A stretch of 64,000 nucleotides of DNA from SXNM01 sp964586155 (lineage in GTDB: Bacteria; Myxococcota_A; UBA9042). This document shows positions 29,152-39,976 of this stretch, piece by piece. Location of the stretch: NCBI GenBank assembly GCA_964586155.1, contig CAZPHC010000006.1, positions 1-64,000 on the forward strand, in the 5' to 3' direction. The notes below the pieces were generated by a model. The model ran no database searches, was not told the origin of the DNA, and saw only the letters and a program-made list of their open reading frames with translations. Positions within the stretch are counted from its first letter, which is position 1; every line of letters starts with the position of its first letter. The translations under genes were made by a program, and so were the position numbers.

Positions 29152-30650
29152 ATGGCTGCCACCTCACCGACATCGCGAACGACCCTGCTCGTTGCAGGCC
29201 TGGTCCTGCTCGTCACGAGCGCCTGCGGGCCGATGTACTACCAACAGGATCCCGGCTACTACGGTGCCAGCGCCGGCCAGACCCAGGATCCGACGATCGC
29301 CTACGGTGAACTCGGCGCCTACGGCTCCTGGTCGTGGTCGTCGCAGTGGGGCCGCGTCTGGATCCCCTACGCCAACCGCACCCCCGGCTGGCGCCCCTAC
29401 ACCGTCGGCTCCTGGGTCTACACCGACTACGGCTGGACCTGGAACTCGTCCGAACAATGGGGTGCCTCGACCTACCACTACGGTCGCTGGGGCTGGGAGG
29501 CGCAGCTCGGTGGCTGGGTCTGGGTCCCCGGGTACGTCTGGGCGCCGGCGTGGGTCTCGTGGCGCTCCGGCGGCGGCTGCGTCGGCTGGGCGCCGATCGG
29601 CCCCTCGGGCGTCGTCTACACCAGCCAGAGCTACTGGGTGTTCGTCCAGCAGCAGCACATCCACGCGACCAACGTGCACACGGTCGTGATCTCGTCGCAG
29701 CAGGTGCCGACCATCTACAACCAGACGGTCATCATCGGCGACCGTGCCCGCATCCGCGACGGACGCGGCGGCGCCGTCGCCTACAACGCCGGCCCCGCGC
29801 CGCGCGTGGTGCAAACCTGGACCGGGCAGCCCGTGCAGCCGCGGCAGGTCGCGACGATCCCGAGCGCAGTGCCGCGTGCCGCGCCCCCGGCCCGCAACGG
29901 TGCGTCCAGCTACCAGCCCGGCCCGCGCGACACGGCCCCTGGCTACCAGCCCGCGCCGCGCAACGGCTCGCCCGGCTACCAGCCTGCGCCGCGTACCTCC
30001 GCTCCGGCCTACCAGCCCGGCCCGCGCGACACGGCGCCGGGCTACCAGCCTGCGCCGCGCAACGCCTCGCCCGGCTACCAGCCTGCGCCGCGCAACGCCT
30101 CGCCCGGCTACCAGCCTGCGCCGCGCANNNNNNNNNNNNNNNNNNNNNNNNNNNNNNNNNNNNNNNNNNNNNNNNNNNNNNNNNNNNNNNNNNNNNNNNN
30201 NNNNNNNNNNNNNNNNNNNNNNNNNNNGGCTACCAGCCTGCGCCGCGCAACGCCTCGCCCGGCTACCAGCCTGCGCCGCGCAACGCCTCGCCCGGCTACC
30301 AGCCGAGCCCGCGCAACAGCTCGCCGGGCTACCAGCCGGCGCCGCGTCCTGCGCCCAGCTACCAGCCGACGCCGCGTCCCGCGCCGAACTACGAGCAGCC
30401 CGCGCCTCGTCCCGCGCCGAACTACCAGCAGCCTGCGCCGCGGCCTGCCCCCAGCTACCAGCCCGGCGCGTCGGCCCCGTCGGCCAACCGCAGCGCCCCC
30501 TACGCGGTGCAGCCGCGTAGCAACAACGGCGGTTCGTCGCGCTCGTCGAGCCGGTCCAGCTCCTCGAGCAGCTCGAGCAGCTCGTCGAATTCCCGCGGCG
30601 ATTCGCGTGGCGGTGGCCGCGCCAGCCCCGGCCCGGCGATCCGCCGCTAG
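29152..30650 (+). CDS. DUF6600-like lipoprotein with YQPAPR tandem repeats (interrupted by gap)
   Basis: Start ATG 29152 with GGAGG 6 nt upstream. Signal LVAGLVLLVTSAC gives a lipoprotein. The next 180 residues are Trp/Tyr/Gly-rich (YGRWGWEAQLGGWVWVPGYV, WVSWRSGGGCVGWAPIGPSG), the pattern I know from DUF6600 proteins, function unknown. The second half is a chain of 11-residue units like GYQPAPRNASP, then a Ser-rich tail ending PGPAIRR. The 100-N gap falls inside the repeats; the reading frames on the two sides differ only because the gap length is arbitrary. The repeats probably form an extended Pro-rich stalk. Divergent from the ferredoxin gene. Confidence 0.85.
29908..30470. repeat. 33-nt tandem repeats encoding GYQPAPRNASP-like units
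   Basis: Near-identical 33-nt units (11 codons) run on both sides of the assembly gap. The copies flanking the gap are identical, so the assembler could not resolve the copy number. Confidence 0.9.
30128..30227. other. Assembly gap (100 N) inside tandem repeats
   Basis: Placeholder of exactly 100 N. To keep the frame, the true missing length should be 11 plus a multiple of 33 nt. Confidence 0.98.
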
Positions 30651-30757
30651 CGACGGGGGCGGCCCGGCCAGCCTTCGCCGCGCCGCCGCCATGCCCGCCC
30701 TCGCTGCCGTCTCGATCTCGCGCAGCCAACAGCCCGACCCTTCCGGCCGATTCGGGC

Positions 30758-30786
30758 TTGGATTCCCAAGCACGCTCTGCTAGCTA
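30758..30786 (+). promoter_or_regulatory. Vegetative promoter of fbp-moaC-NFACT operon
   Basis: TTGGAT (30758-30763) and TAGCTA (30781-30786), 17 nt apart. The -35 is embedded in the inverted repeat GCTTGG-ATTC-CCAAGC (30757-30772), a possible operator. Leader about 34 nt. Confidence 0.5.
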
Positions 30787-30826
30787 GCCCCAGTCGGCGC
30801 GATGGCCGCTGGCGTGGAGGCTTGTG

Positions 30827-31820
<994 letters not shown>

Positions 31821-31834
<14 letters not shown>

Positions 31835-32309
31835 CGCGCTGACCCACCTCGACGCGAGCGGCGCCGCCCACGTCGTCGACGTCGGCGCCAAGGCCGAGAC
31901 GGCGCGCGGGGCCGTCGCCGTCGCCAGCGTGGTCATGTCCGGGGCTGCCTTCGCCGCGGTGCGTGACGCGACGCTGAAGAAGGGCGACGCCATCGCCGTG
32001 GCCCGGATCGCGGGCATCTCGGCCGCCAAGCGCACCGCCGACCTGATCCCGCTCTGCCATCCGCTGCGGATCTCGTCGATCGCGGTGGACATCCAGCTCG
32101 ACGAGACCACGTCCAGCGCGAGGATCCGCGCCAAGGTCGAAGCGATGGATCGCACGGGCGTCGAGATGGAGGCGCTGACGGCCGCCAGCGTCGCGGCGCT
32201 GACGATGTACGACATGATCAAGGCGGTCGATCGCGCCGCCCGCATCGAAGGGCTGCGCGTCGTCGAGAAATGGGGCGGCCGCACGGGCCATCATCGCCTG
32301 GAGCCATGA
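31821..32309 (+). CDS. moaC: Cyclic pyranopterin monophosphate synthase MoaC
   Basis: A 162-aa protein of normal size for the second step of molybdenum cofactor synthesis. Conserved parts: THLDASGAAHVVDVGAKAET, KKGDAIAVARIAGISAAKRT, DLIPLCHPLRIS, DRTGVEMEALTAASVAALTMYDMIKAVDR. No other moa gene is near. It starts inside fbp and overlaps the next start (ATGA). Confidence 0.96.
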
Positions 32310-33343
32310 GCGCCAAACGCCGCCAGGATCGGCTGAGCACCGCAGAGACGCTCGCGCTGCTGCGCCTGTGGGCGCGCGCGACCAAGAGCTCGGTGCAGCG
32401 GGCGCAGCGGCTCGTCGTCGCGTTGGGCCGGGATCTCGAGCGCGCCGAGGACGCGTCGGCGCTGCGCCAGGCCGGCGAGGTGCTCAAGATCCAGGCCAGG
32501 CTGGTGCCGCGCGGCGCCGACCGCGTCGTGCTGACCTTCCCGTGGCTGCCTGATGAGCCGATCGAGGTGCCGCTGCAGCGCGACCTCAGCCCGCAGGCCA
32601 ACGCCGACCGCTTGTTTCGCCGCGCGCGTGGCCTCGAGCGTGCGCGGGCCGAGATCGCCGCGCGATGGGACGAGGCCGTCAGCCGGCAAGAGGCGCTGTC
32701 GCCCTGGCCGGCGCGCCTGCAGGCCCTGATCGCCGAGCTCGACGCCGAGATGCGCGGCCAGGACGCTGCGGCCACGCCTGAGACCCCGGCGCCCTCCTGT
32801 CCGCCGCCGCTGGCCGAGGCCGCACGTGAGGCGATCGCCGCCTTGCGCGCGCTCGGGGTCAAGCCGCCAGCGCCGCGCGCCGAAGAGGCGCCCAAGACCC
32901 GCGCCGCCGCGCGCGCCGCGCTGCCCGAGGGCGTCCAGCGCTTCGTCACCCTGCGTGGCGTCGAGTTGCTCGTGGGCCGCTCGGCCAAGGCCAACGACGC
33001 GCTCGTGACCCGGCTCTCGCGCGGCGCAGACGTCTGGCTCCACGTCCGCGACCAGACCGGCTCGCACGGCCTGCTGCGCTGCGGCAAGCTCGGCGCACCT
33101 CATCCCAGCGATCTCGCGGAAGCCGCGACGCTGGTGGCGTGGCTGTCGGGCGTCGAGCGCGGCGGCTGGGCCGATGTGTCATGGACCGAGGCGCGGCATG
33201 TGCGCAAGGGCAAGGGCCTGCCGCCGGGAGCGGTCTACGTCCAACAGGAGCGCGTCGTGCGCGTCGAAGTCGTCCGCGCCGTCGTCGACGCCCTCTACGC
33301 CCGCCGCGACGAGGTCAAGGCTTCGAGCAGCCGAGGTTCTTGA
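32306..33343 (+). CDS. NFACT-R (DUF814) protein lacking the NFACT-N domain
   Basis: A 345-aa protein. The first part matches the coiled-coil region of RqcH/NEMF (AGEVLKIQARLVPRGADRVV, PLQRDLSPQANADRLFRRAR). The last 120 residues are an NFACT-R domain (LLVGRSAKANDALVTRLSRG, ADVWLHVRDQTGSHGLLR, ARHVRKGKGLPPGAVYVQQE). The N-terminal NFACT-N and HhH domains that bind tRNA and the obstructed 60S/50S subunit are missing. So it is not a complete RqcH; it may bind ribosomes or RNA only. Start overlaps moaC. The 3' end overlaps the convergent FG-GAP gene by 29 nt. Confidence 0.88.
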   Translation: MSAKRRQDRLSTAETLALLRLWARATKSSVQRAQRLVVALGRDLERAEDASALRQAGEVLKIQARLVPRGADRVVLTFPWLPDEPIEVPLQRDLSPQANADRLFRRARGLERARAEIAARWDEAVSRQEALSPWPARLQALIAELDAEMRGQDAAATPETPAPSCPPPLAEAAREAIAALRALGVKPPAPRAEEAPKTRAAARAALPEGVQRFVTLRGVELLVGRSAKANDALVTRLSRGADVWLHVRDQTGSHGLLRCGKLGAPHPSDLAEAATLVAWLSGVERGGWADVSWTEARHVRKGKGLPPGAVYVQQERVVRVEVVRAVVDALYARRDEVKASSSRGS

Positions 33344-36300
33344 TCACGGTCACGCCGTGCGTGCCCTGGACCGCGAGCTCCATGCAGCCGTCGCCGTCGA
33401 TATCGGCCTGGGCGATGTCGCCACCGGTGGGCGACACGGCGATCGGCGTCTCGTAGCGCAGGTAGCCGCCGTTGCCGTCGCCGAGGAAGAACTCGATCCG
33501 GCTCTTGGTCGCGTCGACGACCAGCAGGTCGAGCACGCCATCCTGGTTGACGTCGGCCGCCGTCACCGCCGCGATGTTCAGCTCGCCGGTCGGGATCTTC
33601 GCGTCTTCGTTGGCCTTGAAGTCGCTGGAGGTGCCCGCGACGAAGCCGAAGTACGACGCGCCGGCGAAGAGGTAGTCGGTGCAGGCGTCGTTGGCCGTCA
33701 GCTGGCCCAACGCGAACCACTCGGCCTTCTGCGCGGCCGAATAGCCTTTGGAGTTGGGCGACGTCTTCATCGCGCCGAGCGCGCGCACGATGGTCAGGTT
33801 GCCGTCTGAGCCCAGCGACCAGATGGAGGTCAGCTTCGATTCGCAGAAGCTGCCGCCGCGGGCCAGGATCGGGTTCGACTTGAGGATCCGATACGTCACC
33901 GGCACCTCTTCGACGGCGCGGCCCGTCCCTGGGTCCTGGCGGAAGAACCTATCCTGGTCTTGCGGCGGGCCGGTGATGAACTCGATCTGCGCCGAGTCGA
34001 TGTTGGTGTCCGACGCGATCTGCTGCGCCTGCTTGATGTCCAGGTTCGTGTAGAACTGCGCCTTGAGCTTGCCGTTGCCGTCGCCGCGGAAGATGCGCGT
34101 GCGCGGCGCCAGGTAGAGCACGTCGGTCGGCGTGCCGGCTTCTTTCATGACCGTCGCGACGTCGTCGAAGGCGTCGTCGTCGAAGCGGCCGACGATCATG
34201 TCGACGGGTCGGCGCCCGGCCGACTGTGCGTACGACGGGCTGAGCAGCACCGGATTGCGCGTGTTGGCGCCCGTGCTGATGCCGTAGGGCTCGGACGGGT
34301 TCGGGCCGGCCAGGATCATGATCAGGCTGGTGCGCAGCCACGGCGAGCCCTGGCCGTAGCCGGTCTGCGCCTTCTTGTCCTTGGCGTCGGGCACGGTGTT
34401 GAAGTTCTTGCAGGTCTCGCTCGGCTCGGATTGGCCCTTGTCCTTGTCCTTGGTCTCGATGCCGAAGAAGTTCGCGACCTCGTAGTACTCGCGCGCGTTG
34501 CAGGCGATGTTGGGCTTGGTCAGCGAGTCCGGCACCAGCGGGTCCGGGACGATGCCGTGCGTGTACTCGACGTCGAGCGCGATCGCGAGGTCGCGGCCGG
34601 CGCCGAGGCTGAATTTGCCGGTCTGCAGCGAGACCGCCGTCGGCATCTTGCCGCCGCAGCCGGCGGTCTTGAGGTCCTCGGTCAGGCCCGAGAGGTTCTT
34701 CTGGCTGCCGATGTACGGGCTGATCTCCGCCGCGCGGCCGTAGGGGCTCAGCTTCGTACCGTCGTTGGCGTTGAGCACCAGGTGCAGCGCCGGCAGCAGC
34801 GGTGGCGGCCCGGTGATCGCCTTGCATTGGGCGATGCGCGAGGTGCCGGGCTTGCTCAGGATCAGCAGGTCCGGGCGGCTGTCGGCCGTCAGGTCTTCGA
34901 AGCGGAACTGCGAGACCTCGAGGTTGGTCAGGAAGGGCGACGCGTCCGGGTTGCCGCAGACCTTCATCACCTCCGAGGCTTGGAAGGTACCGTCGCCATT
35001 GCCAGGGCTGACCGAGATGCCCTGCGGCGCCGAGTCCATCGCGATCATGTCGATCTTGCCGTCGTTGTCGGCGTCGCCCGGCGCGATCGCCGCGACCGAG
35101 CCGCCGATGACGAAGCCGCGGAAGCAGGTGGCGATATGGGTCTCGTCCTTGAGATCCAGCGGGATCAGCAACACCTCGCGCGCCTGCGCCAGCACGGCGA
35201 CGTGCAGCTCGCCCTTGGGGCCCAGCGGTTCGAGCGACAGGCGCTCGAACTTCGTCTCGAAGGTTCGGTAGTTCAACGGATCGTAGTCGAAGGTGCCGTC
35301 GCCGTTGCCCGAGAGCCAGCGGATTCGGCTGGCGCCGGTGCTGCCGAGCACCAGGTCGGTCGAGCCGTCGCCGTTCCAATCGGCCGCGAGCACGGCGCTG
35401 GTGTCCTTGAGGTCCGAGACGTAGCCGCTGCTCTGGGTGTCGAAGCAGGCCTCGAACACGCCACCGCTGTTGCGGCAGACCGACAGGACCGCCTGGCTGC
35501 CGCGACCCACCGCGATGTCGGCCCAGCCGGCGCTGCTGCCGTCTTCGACGAAGTCCGCGATCGCAATCGACGCCACATCACCGACCAGCTGCTGCGTCGT
35601 CGCCTTGGCGAAGACCTGGGCGCTGCCGATGGTGCCGGCGTCCTTGGCGTCGGCGCACGCGCGCGCCGGGGCGTCCTTGGTCGGGCAGAGCGCCGTCGTC
35701 AGCAGCGGCAACACCGTCAGCGCGTTGGTGTCCTCCAGGCCGCCGATCACGATGTCGTCGACGTTGTCGTTGGTCACGTCACCCGCCGCGATCGCGGTGG
35801 GCGTGCCCTGGAAGGTCACCGTCTCGAGCAGGCGTGGGCCGCCGCCACGGCTCAGGAACGCCGCCGCCCAGCCGCCGGAGAGGTTCGCGCCGACGGCGAC
35901 GTGGTCCATCGTGCCGTCCAGATCGATGTCGACCTGGGCCAGCAGCTTGGCCGGCTGGTCCGTGAGCTGCACAGGCTCCTCGAAGGTGGCGTCGCCCTTG
36001 GCCTTGCTCGGGTCTTCCTTGTCGCCGATGTTGTGCCCGCGCGCCCAGAATACGCCCTTGTCGCTGGCCATCACCGCGTCGAGCACGCCGTCGAGGTCGA
36101 CGTCAGCGGTCTCGAGGGCGGCGAGGGTGCCGGTCGCCGCGAACGCCGTGCAGCGGTAGGTCTCGAACTGGGGCGCGCGCAGGACCTGGACAGAGCGATC
36201 CTCGCAATGCTGGCCGCCGTTGGCGTCGATGCCGCAGAACTGGACGCCGACCTTCTTCGAGGGCTGCCCGGCGTAGTCGAGGTCAAAGGTGAACGTGCCG

Positions 36301-36998
36301 GAACCACTCAGGCATTGCTTGTACTGCTTCGCGCAGCTCGCGCAGCTGGCCGGGTCGGCTGCCGGCAGCTTCTTGTCGCACCAGCCGACGACGCGGGTGC
36401 CGTCCACGTAGACGCCGGCCTCGACCAGGTTCTTGTCCGAGATCGAGCCTGCGACCGGGATGGTCTGGATGAAGACGTCGCCGTCCTTGGGCGAATCGAC
36501 CGTGATCTGCGGCAGGGTGTTGTCGACCACGACGCAGCGCGTGATGTTCGCGGTCTCGCCGGTGGTCGCGGTCGCGGTCAGGGCGACGCATTGGTTGCCG
36601 TCCTTGAACAGCGGGTTGCCCTTGGCGTCGAGCGCCGTCGTGTCCCAGGCGAAGGTGAAGGTGCCGCCGGTCGCCTTGCCGAGCTCCAGGCTCTTCGCGG
36701 TCGCGACCAGCTCGACGCCCTTGACCCCAGCGGTCGGCTTGATCGTGCCTTCGACCTGGATCGTGCCGTGCACGATCTGCTTGTCGCCCGGCACCGTGAC
36801 GCCGAGCTTGATCTCGCCAGACGAGCCGCCCGAGCCGGTGTTCCCCGCCTCGCTGCACGCCGACGCGGTCGCGAGCAACGCGCAGAACACCACGAACACC
36901 TGGGGAAATCTCGAAAACGCCACGGCAGCACCTGCTGTTGAGGCTCCGTCGGAGCGGGGGGAGGATCGGGGCTTGTGCGGTGGTCGAGCAATCTTCAT
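33315..36998 (-). CDS. Giant FG-GAP/VCBS-repeat lipoprotein
   Basis: About 1227 aa. The start at ATG 36998 follows from the promoter, which lies over the alternative GTG 37019. A signal segment VFVVFCALLATASAC gives a lipoprotein. An Ig-like region follows (two segments around DTTALDAKG and NTLPQITVDSPKDGDVF). Then many FG-GAP/VCBS units with calcium loops, such as VDLDGVLDAVMA, VDIDLDGTMDHVAVG, DWNGDGSTDLVLG, DADNDGKIDMIA and VNQDGVLDLLVVD. These form beta-propellers seen in adhesins and surface proteins. It ends tail to tail with the NFACT-R gene. Confidence 0.88.
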   Translation of the reverse strand: MKIARPPHKPRSSPRSDGASTAGAAVAFSRFPQVFVVFCALLATASACSEAGNTGSGGSSGEIKLGVTVPGDKQIVHGTIQVEGTIKPTAGVKGVELVATAKSLELGKATGGTFTFAWDTTALDAKGNPLFKDGNQCVALTATATTGETANITRCVVVDNTLPQITVDSPKDGDVFIQTIPVAGSISDKNLVEAGVYVDGTRVVGWCDKKLPAADPASCASCAKQYKQCLSGSGTFTFDLDYAGQPSKKVGVQFCGIDANGGQHCEDRSVQVLRAPQFETYRCTAFAATGTLAALETADVDLDGVLDAVMASDKGVFWARGHNIGDKEDPSKAKGDATFEEPVQLTDQPAKLLAQVDIDLDGTMDHVAVGANLSGGWAAAFLSRGGGPRLLETVTFQGTPTAIAAGDVTNDNVDDIVIGGLEDTNALTVLPLLTTALCPTKDAPARACADAKDAGTIGSAQVFAKATTQQLVGDVASIAIADFVEDGSSAGWADIAVGRGSQAVLSVCRNSGGVFEACFDTQSSGYVSDLKDTSAVLAADWNGDGSTDLVLGSTGASRIRWLSGNGDGTFDYDPLNYRTFETKFERLSLEPLGPKGELHVAVLAQAREVLLIPLDLKDETHIATCFRGFVIGGSVAAIAPGDADNDGKIDMIAMDSAPQGISVSPGNGDGTFQASEVMKVCGNPDASPFLTNLEVSQFRFEDLTADSRPDLLILSKPGTSRIAQCKAITGPPPLLPALHLVLNANDGTKLSPYGRAAEISPYIGSQKNLSGLTEDLKTAGCGGKMPTAVSLQTGKFSLGAGRDLAIALDVEYTHGIVPDPLVPDSLTKPNIACNAREYYEVANFFGIETKDKDKGQSEPSETCKNFNTVPDAKDKKAQTGYGQGSPWLRTSLIMILAGPNPSEPYGISTGANTRNPVLLSPSYAQSAGRRPVDMIVGRFDDDAFDDVATVMKEAGTPTDVLYLAPRTRIFRGDGNGKLKAQFYTNLDIKQAQQIASDTNIDSAQIEFITGPPQDQDRFFRQDPGTGRAVEEVPVTYRILKSNPILARGGSFCESKLTSIWSLGSDGNLTIVRALGAMKTSPNSKGYSAAQKAEWFALGQLTANDACTDYLFAGASYFGFVAGTSSDFKANEDAKIPTGELNIAAVTAADVNQDGVLDLLVVDATKSRIEFFLGDGNGGYLRYETPIAVSPTGGDIAQADIDGDGCMELAVQGTHGVTVIKNLGCSKP

Positions 36999-37005
36999 CA
37001 CCCCC

Positions 37006-37035
37006 GTATTGTCGCGCACACCGCCGTCTGGTCAA
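37006..37035 (-). promoter_or_regulatory. Vegetative promoter of the FG-GAP lipoprotein gene
   Basis: TTGACC (37035-37030) and CAATAC (37011-37006) on the minus strand, 18 nt apart. The start point would be at or next to ATG 36998, so the message may be leaderless. Confidence 0.5.
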
Positions 37036-37145
37036 GGCAATCCGCGCAACGTCGGCACCTGACGAAGGTGGGCAACGATGCACACCCCGCGGCCGCCATG
37101 CCCGCCGAGGTCGACGCGGACGGGCGCTGCGGATACGGCGCGCGT

Positions 37146-37197
37146 GAGACGGTCTCGCGACCGTCTCGCGACCGTCCCAGCGCGGCCCGACTGTCCC
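37146..37197 (+). promoter_or_regulatory. Phased upstream activator site, copy B
   Basis: The perfect palindrome GAGACGGTCTC (37146-37156) is followed by GCGACCGTCTC (37157-37167), GCGACCGTCCC (37168-37178) and a weaker GACTGTCCC (37189-37197). The first three units step by exactly 11 nt. It lies 87 to 138 nt before the -24 GG of a sigma-54 promoter. Same element and orientation as copy A before comM. Confidence 0.6.
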
Positions 37198-37281
37198 GGC
37201 ACGGAGGCGTCGATCGTCGATCGGCTCGTGCAACCATTCGACTTCAATGGACATGACGTCGCACCCGCCGCGGGGCCTGCG

Positions 37282-37298
37282 TTGGCACGGCGCTTGCG
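37282..37298 (+). promoter_or_regulatory. Sigma-54 promoter of the ComEA-like gene
   Basis: TTGGCACGGCGCTTGCG fits TGGCACRN4TTGCW at every position except the last. GG (37284-37285) and GC (37296-37297) are 10 nt apart. The start point is expected near 37309, leader about 70 nt. Confidence 0.75.
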
Positions 37299-37378
37299 CA
37301 ACCTCGCCCAGGACACGCCGAGCGACGCGGACCGCCCGGTCACGAGGCGCCCGGCACGGCCCGGGCAGGAGGTGGAAG

Positions 37379-37714
37379 GTGCGCGACCGCGTCGTCGATG
37401 TGATCTTGGCCGTGGCGTCGCTGCTGGCGCTTCGTGTGGCGACGCCGGCGCTGGCCGCCCCGCTCGACGCGCCGGGCGTCGGTCGGGCGCAAGCCTGGGC
37501 GGCGCTCGCGAGCAGAGGCGCGCAGCCCGGTCACACCCTGCTGCGGCTCGGCTGCATCCCCGCGAGGGGCGCGGCGATCGCGGATTGGCGGGCCGCGCCG
37601 GGGGTCAGCGCCGCCATCGCGCGGCGTCTCGCCGCCTCGTGTCGTGATCGGCGCTGCGATTCGCTGCCTGCCCTGCGCGCGGTGCCGGGCATCGGCGTGC
37701 GCAAGGCGACGACG
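37379..37714 (+). CDS. Secreted helix-hairpin-helix protein, ComEA-like (3' end unresolved)
   Basis: GTG 37379 follows a strong AGGAGGT at 5 nt. A signal peptide (VVDVILAVASLLALRVATPALAA) leads to two HhH-like segments: LLRLGCIPARGAAIADWRAA and DSLPALRAVPGIGVRKATTL. The second has the classic PGIG hairpin. Size, export and domain fit ComEA, which binds incoming double-stranded DNA in the periplasm. Coding character ends around 37714, where the convergent lysC ends. However, the frame has no stop there and stays open, antisense to lysC, for about 2.5 kb. A one-base shift would give a stop at 37783-37785. So either a sequencing error or a frameshift is near the end. The sigma-54 promoter and activator site shared with comM support a competence role. 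Confidence 0.7.
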
Positions 37715-38980
<1,266 letters not shown>

Positions 38981-39016
38981 CCCGTGCTGCAGGTGCCGCT
39001 GGTGCGCCAGATCGCG

Positions 39017-39976
39017 CTACTCGGCGGGAATCTCCCCCAGCAGTTGGAAGTTTGCAACGGGGGGCCGGACGCTGATCACGACGCCCTTGATCGGGTGGCT
39101 GACGATGCGGACCGAACGCTCCTTGCGCTCGATCGCCGGCCCGATGTCCGCGTGGATCAGGTTGTCTGGCGGCTCGGCGAGCAGGGCGTTGACCGCCCGC
39201 ACCCGGCCCGTGAGCACGACGTCGGCGACGGCCGGCTCGAGCAGGCAGCGGACCCCTGGCGGGCAGCCTCGGATCACGATGGTGCGCGCCTCGAGCGTGC
39301 GCGTGACCTCCTGTTCCTGCAGCCGTACCGCGACGTCGACCTCGTCGCTCGACAGGCGCACCTGGCCGCTGCCGACCGGCAGCAGGCGGGCTCGAACGCG
39401 CAGGTCGGCGTCTGCGCCGGCGAGGTCGACGGGCACGGCCCGCACCTGACGGATCCGCCGGATCTCGGTGGCCGGACCGCTGACCTCGATCGTCTCGGGC
39501 GTGACCGTGAGGCTCTCGGGGCCCAGGGCGAAGCCGGGGGCCGGATCGCCCGTGGCGCTGACCTGCACGGGCACGCTTCGCGTCGCCAGCCGATCGAGCT
39601 GGACCTCGAACGCCGACGGGCGCACCGAGAGCACCTCGATCTCCTCGCCGCCGAGCTGCGCGCCGACGCGTCGCAGGTCGAAGACATAGCGCTCGCCGTC
39701 GTGGTGGTTCGACAGGTCGCAGTCCAGGCGTCGCGACGGGTCGACCAGCAGCTCGCGCAGACCTCGCCAACGGCCCCGCAGCTGGACCTCGACCTCACCG
39801 GGCAGCTGCCCGACGAAGACCTTGCCGGCCGGGACGCCGGTCAAGCCCAGCGGCAGCCGCATCGACATCTCGCGCACGGCGTCGCGGCGCACCACCAGGT
39901 GCAGCAGCACGGCCAACAGCACCGAGAGCAGCTTCAGGCTCGCGTTGTCGAAGAACCAGCCGCGGAGGCGCTTCAT
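39017..39976 (-). CDS. YbbR-domain protein (CdaR-like)
   Basis: A 319-aa protein with one N-terminal membrane helix (SLKLLSVLLAVLLHLVV) and YbbR-type repeats outside the membrane (VPAGKVFVGQLPGEVEVQLRG as the first; SVPVQVSATGDPAPGF, TVTPETIEVSGPATEI). In Firmicutes such a protein, CdaR, binds and tunes the diadenylate cyclase CdaA. Here its ATG overlaps the cdaA stop (ATGA), as expected for that partner. Confidence 0.88.
   Translation of the reverse strand: MKRLRGWFFDNASLKLLSVLLAVLLHLVVRRDAVREMSMRLPLGLTGVPAGKVFVGQLPGEVEVQLRGRWRGLRELLVDPSRRLDCDLSNHHDGERYVFDLRRVGAQLGGEEIEVLSVRPSAFEVQLDRLATRSVPVQVSATGDPAPGFALGPESLTVTPETIEVSGPATEIRRIRQVRAVPVDLAGADADLRVRARLLPVGSGQVRLSSDEVDVAVRLQEQEVTRTLEARTIVIRGCPPGVRCLLEPAVADVVLTGRVRAVNALLAEPPDNLIHADIGPAIERKERSVRIVSHPIKGVVISVRPPVANFQLLGEIPAE

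Noticed and set aside
29152..30650. Frameshift or pseudogene call for the DUF6600-like gene
   Set aside because: The frame change coincides with the 100-N placeholder, whose length is arbitrary; sequence on both sides encodes the same repeat.
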